Origin: an uncultured Veillonella sp.
GTDB taxonomy: Bacteria > Bacillota > Negativicutes > Veillonellales > Veillonellaceae
Direction: 5' to 3'
NCBI GenBank assembly: GCA_934216375.1
Contig: CAKQBP010000052.1
Coordinates: 1 to 8,188, forward strand
Length of the DNA stretch: 8,188 bases
Below, in pieces: positions 5,876 to 8,188 of this stretch. The notes beneath the pieces were generated by a model, which saw nothing but the letters and a program-made list of their open reading frames with translations, did not search any database and was not told where the DNA came from. Within the stretch, counting starts at the first letter, position 1. Each line of letters starts with the position of its first letter. The position numbers were made by a program, and so were the translations under genes.

Positions 5876-7243
5876 TTAGAAGAATACGTAGCGAATAATA
5901 ACGAGAACCGCCAATACGTACATAATCCAGTTAACTTCTTTTGCACGGCCTGCAATGATTTTGAGTAGAGGGTATGCAATGAGACCTGCAGAGATACCGT
6001 TAGCGATGCTGTATGTGAACGGCATCAATACGATAACGAGGAATGCAGGGAAGCCTTCTGTCCAATCATCGAAGTCAATATTGCGAATGGCACCTAACAT
6101 GAGGGCACCTACGATGATAAGAACAGGAGATGTGGCTGCATTTGGAACCAAGGATACCAATGGAGCCAAGAATAAGCAAATTAAGAAAAGTACGCCTGTT
6201 GTGACAGCTGTTAAACCTGTACGGCCACCAGCCCCTACACCTGCAGCACTTTCAACAAAGGCAGTAATTGTAGAAGTACCGAGCAATGCACCGGCACTAA
6301 CGCCGATAGCATCAACGGTCATGGCTTTACCAAGCCCCGGGAATTTGCCAGATTTAGGATCTGCAATTTTCGCCTCTGTAGCGGTACCAATCAAAGTACC
6401 CATAGAGTCGAATAATTCTACAAATGTAAAGGAGAAGATAATCGTAATTAAGCCCATGTGAAGAGCACCAGGAATATCTAATTGCAGGAATGCTGCTTTG
6501 GAGAAATCAGGAATAGCCAATACAGTGAAGTTCTCAGGCATTGTGGAAAGGCCTGTCGCATAGGAGATGATTGTTGTTACTAAAACGCCAATCAAGAGGG
6601 AACCTTGAATTTTGCGAGCCATCAATAAAGCTGTAAAGATGAGGCTGAATAGTGCTAACAATGTTTCACCACTGTGCAAATTACCAAGCGTTAAGAGTGC
6701 CTCAGATGCTGGAGGGACTAAATTACCATGTGTCTGTACAACCTGACCTAAGGAGTTTGGAGACAAACTAATGGAGATGGCCATCAAGCCGGATAACTTC
6801 AAACCGATGATAGAAATGAAGAGACCGATACCAACGGTAATGGCAATTTTCATGGAGGTAGGGATGCCTTCAACAATCATTTGTCGCACCGACGTAAGTG
6901 TTAATACGAGGAATACGAGACCTGAAATGAATACCGCACCTAATGCTGTTTGCCAAGATACGCCCATACCGAGAACTACAGTAAAGGAGTAAAATGCCAA
7001 GAGGCCAACTCCTGGAGCGAGAGCAATTGGGTAGTTTACGAATAAACCCATAGCAATCGTCACAAGACCTCCACCTAAGGCTGTGGCAATGAGGACCGCA
7101 TCCTTATCCATACCTGCAAGACTAAGAATGTTTGGCGCCAAGAATAGGATGTACGCCATCGTGATAAACGTAGTGATACCTGCTAAAATTTCTGTTTTAA
7201 CGGTTGTACCACGTTCACTGAGTTGAAATAATTTATCTAACAT
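5876..7243 (-). CDS. NCS2-family purine permease, AzgA (guanine/hypoxanthine) type
   Basis: A 455-residue inner-membrane nucleobase-proton symporter. It has the N-terminal FxLxERGTTVKTEILAGITTFITMAYILFLAPNIL block (6-40) typical of the AzgA/PbuG/PbuO/GhxP branch rather than the UraA or xanthine branches. It also has ALAPGVGL (74-81), SWQTALGAVFISG (96-108), the TM8 region FVELFDSMGTLIGTA (274-288; Glu276 and Asp279) and the TM10 signature GTSTITAFVESAAGVGAGGRTGL (322-344; Glu331), where substrate-binding acidic residues lie in the family. Roughly 12-14 membrane segments are expected. The position usually held by Asn in GMGLNA is Leu82 here. The ATG has GGGAGG (7259-7254) 10 bases upstream. 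It is monocistronic and divergent from the Rrf2 gene, and no purine riboswitch is visible in the short leader. Adenine, guanine and hypoxanthine specificities cannot be separated from sequence alone. Confidence 0.9.
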   Translation of the reverse strand: MLDKLFQLSERGTTVKTEILAGITTFITMAYILFLAPNILSLAGMDKDAVLIATALGGGLVTIAMGLFVNYPIALAPGVGLLAFYSFTVVLGMGVSWQTALGAVFISGLVFLVLTLTSVRQMIVEGIPTSMKIAITVGIGLFISIIGLKLSGLMAISISLSPNSLGQVVQTHGNLVPPASEALLTLGNLHSGETLLALFSLIFTALLMARKIQGSLLIGVLVTTIISYATGLSTMPENFTVLAIPDFSKAAFLQLDIPGALHMGLITIIFSFTFVELFDSMGTLIGTATEAKIADPKSGKFPGLGKAMTVDAIGVSAGALLGTSTITAFVESAAGVGAGGRTGLTAVTTGVLFLICLFLAPLVSLVPNAATSPVLIIVGALMLGAIRNIDFDDWTEGFPAFLVIVLMPFTYSIANGISAGLIAYPLLKIIAGRAKEVNWIMYVLAVLVIIRYVFF

Positions 7244-7313
7244 TAGATAAAATCCTCCCTATATGAAATTAAAATCATACCTAAATAAAGATATTTCGAT
7301 ATATGTATAGTGT

Positions 7314-7342
7314 ATCATATTTCCCACCATTTTTTGTATGAA
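7314..7342 (-). promoter_or_regulatory. Probable promoter of the purine permease
   Basis: On the minus strand a -35 box TTCATA (7342-7337, four of six) and a -10 box TATGAT (7319-7314, five of six) are 17 bases apart. The start would be near 7307, giving a leader of about 64 bases, too short for a purine riboswitch. Confidence 0.5.
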
Positions 7343-7346
7343 TTTG

Positions 7347-7355
7347 TGATATACT
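7347..7355 (+). promoter_or_regulatory. Extended -10 promoter of the Rrf2 regulator
   Basis: TGATATACT (7347-7355) is a TGn-extended -10 element with five of six matches; no clear -35 box precedes it. Just downstream is the palindrome TAATATATTA (7358-7367), near the likely start point and so a possible autoregulatory site, though AT-rich DNA makes chance palindromes common. The -35 of the divergent permease promoter ends at 7342, so the two promoters nearly abut and one bound protein could affect both. Confidence 0.4.
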
Positions 7356-7389
7356 ATTAATATATTATGAATGATATAGAGGTTAACTT

Positions 7390-7809
7390 ATGAAAATATC
7401 TACAAAGGGGCGTTATGCCTTACGGATATTGGCGGATATTGCAGAACATGGGGTAGAAAAAAATGTACCGATTCGTGAGATCGCAGAACGCCAAGGATTT
7501 TCCGATAAATACTTAGAGGGGATTGTATCTCGTCTATCCTCCGCGAGCCTCGTTAAAAGTGGACGTGGCAAATACGGTGGATATCGTTTGGTGAAAGATC
7601 CATCTGAATACAATGTATATGAAATTTTATATGCCGCAGAGGACTCCATTGCTCTCGTGTCTTGTTTAGAAGATGATGTAGAACCGTGTCCTATGTTTAA
7701 TGACTGCTTGACAGCTCCATTGTGGCAGTATTTACAAGATGAGTTCCGACATGTTATGGAACATGTTTCCTTGCAAGATGTAATGGATCATAAATTTCCT
7801 ACGGAATAA
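7390..7809 (+). CDS. Rrf2-family transcriptional regulator with three conserved-type cysteines
   Basis: A 139-residue winged helix-turn-helix regulator of standard Rrf2 length. The family N-terminus MKISTKGRYALRILADIA (1-18) is followed by the helix-turn-helix VPIREIAERQGFSDKYLEGIVSRLSSASLVKSGRGKYGGYRL (26-67), including the family's LVxSxRGxxGGYxL wing. The C-terminal part holds Cys92, Cys100 and Cys106 (C-x7-C-x5-C) and then LQDVMD (128-133). Three cysteines at this place are the Fe-S ligands in IscR and NsrR, although IscR has C-x5-C-x5-C; CymR lacks them. It may sense Fe-S status, oxygen, NO or cysteine supply; which is unknown. AGAGG (7378-7382) lies 7 bases before the ATG. It is not beside isc, suf or cysteine genes, so its regulon is not shown by context. 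Confidence 0.92.
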   Translation: MKISTKGRYALRILADIAEHGVEKNVPIREIAERQGFSDKYLEGIVSRLSSASLVKSGRGKYGGYRLVKDPSEYNVYEILYAAEDSIALVSCLEDDVEPCPMFNDCLTAPLWQYLQDEFRHVMEHVSLQDVMDHKFPTE

Positions 7810-7861
7810 TTGATAGTCCGAAAACTTTAGTTTGAATAATCTTTGAGGATTACTACATTGT

Positions 7862-7885
7862 ATACCTATATTTTAGGTATTTTTT
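7862..7885 (+). terminator. AT-rich hairpin terminator of the Rrf2 gene
   Basis: ATACCTA (7862-7868) pairs with TAGGTAT (7874-7880) around a 5-base loop and is followed by five T residues. The 7 bp stem is short and low in GC, so it is probably weak alone. Confidence 0.6.
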
Positions 7886-7890
7886 ATGGA

Positions 7891-7921
7891 AAGAGTCGCG
7901 TTTCGTATGCGGCTCTTCTTT
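7891..7921 (+). terminator. Second hairpin terminator after the Rrf2 gene
   Basis: AAGAGTCGC (7891-7899) pairs with GCGGCTCTT (7909-7917), with one G-U pair, followed by CTTTATAT. It is richer in GC than the first hairpin 5 bases upstream, so the pair together should end transcription before the MFS gene. Confidence 0.7.
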
Positions 7922-7932
7922 ATATATGAAAT

Positions 7933-8010
7933 TAAAATGTAATAACATTTTATGAATAGTAACATAGATTGAAATCTAAGTAGGGCTGTAATTTAAATGG
8001 AACTGTAATT
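7933..8010. promoter_or_regulatory. Inverted and direct repeats upstream of the MFS gene
   Basis: TAAAATGT (7933-7940) and ACATTTTA (7945-7952) form a perfect 8-base inverted repeat with a 4-base centre. Further on, CTGTAATT occurs at 7986-7993 and again at 8003-8010, 17 bases apart on the same strand. The promoter of the next gene must lie in this 150-base gap because two terminators precede it, but no clear -35/-10 pair was found; TATATT at 8027-8032 is one possible -10. Either repeat could be a regulator site. Confidence 0.3.
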
Positions 8011-8070
8011 AAAAGTGATTTATGTGTATATTAGTTTATCTAAACGATTTTATGTGGAAGGGAGGGTACT

Positions 8071-8188
8071 ATGAGTACAAGTGTATATGATGCTCGCGGT
8101 GGCATGCGCAATGTATGGATTATTACGGCTAGTATGACCGTGCTAGCCATATGTTACACAATGATAATTCCTTTTCTGCCTATATATC
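8071..8188 (+). CDS. Probable MFS transporter, N-terminal fragment (runs off the window)
   Basis: The first 39 codons of a gene cut by the window edge, starting ATG with AGGGAGG (8059-8065) 5 bases upstream. The translated piece has a short polar N-terminus (MSTSVYDARGGMRN) and then a hydrophobic first membrane segment ending MIIPFLPIY (residues 31-39). A TM1 ending in the pattern IPFLPxY is typical of major facilitator superfamily drug-efflux or sugar-efflux permeases. Frame continues open to the last base. Substrate cannot be judged from this fragment. Confidence 0.7.
   Translation, partial: MSTSVYDARGGMRNVWIITASMTVLAICYTMIIPFLPIY

Noticed and set aside
5955..6461. Plus-strand open frame of 168 codons opposite the purine permease
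   Set aside because: It lies wholly antisense to a well-recognised NCS2 gene; the composition is the mirror of membrane-protein codons and no ribosome binding site or family match is visible.
7244..7307. Purine riboswitch in the leader of the purine permease
   Set aside because: The leader is about 64 bases and lacks the conserved purine-aptamer junction and loop sequences that commonly precede such genes.

Overview
The window looks like chromosomal DNA of an anaerobic, diderm Firmicute of the Negativicutes, most likely Veillonella or a close relative. This is an inference from gene families, moderate-to-low GC, strong AGGAGG-type ribosome binding sites and sigma-A type promoters; no rRNA or other marker gene is present to prove it. 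No mobile element, CRISPR array, tRNA or rRNA was seen. The window ends inside its last gene.

Layout. Two tandem hairpins (1-77) close a minus-strand CycA-type amino acid permease (79-1521). The 282 bp between it and the next gene holds two divergent promoters, both with 17 bp spacers. The rightward promoter (1744-1772) drives a compact operon: an SRPBCC-fold protein that appears to start at a CTG codon (1804-2211), a MarR-family repressor starting at TTG (2224-2667), and a Nim-like flavin-binding split-barrel protein (2703-3215). A strong hairpin terminator follows (3220-3270). A near-perfect 24 bp dyad covers the -10 box and start point of this promoter and is the obvious candidate operator for the MarR protein.

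Next come two paralogous exported proteins of unknown function (3454-4227 and 4333-5640). The first has one copy of a roughly 140-residue domain. The second has two copies joined by a polar linker, and its C-terminal half matches the whole mature first protein at about half of the residues by eye. Neither has a lipobox, sorting signal or membrane anchor, so both are probably soluble outside the cytoplasmic membrane. A bidirectional hairpin (5720-5773) separates them from a convergent minus-strand AzgA-type NCS2 purine permease (5876-7243).

Divergent from the permease is an Rrf2-family regulator with three cysteines that could hold an Fe-S cluster (7390-7809). Two terminators follow it, and then the first 39 codons of a probable MFS transporter (8071 onward).

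How the genes work together. The only clear functional unit is the SRPBCC-MarR-Nim operon, which reads as a self-repressed response module to a small molecule or redox-active compound (inference). The permeases, Rrf2 regulator and MFS start look like independent housekeeping units. The least explained part is the exported-domain family, and it is the best candidate here for undescribed biology.
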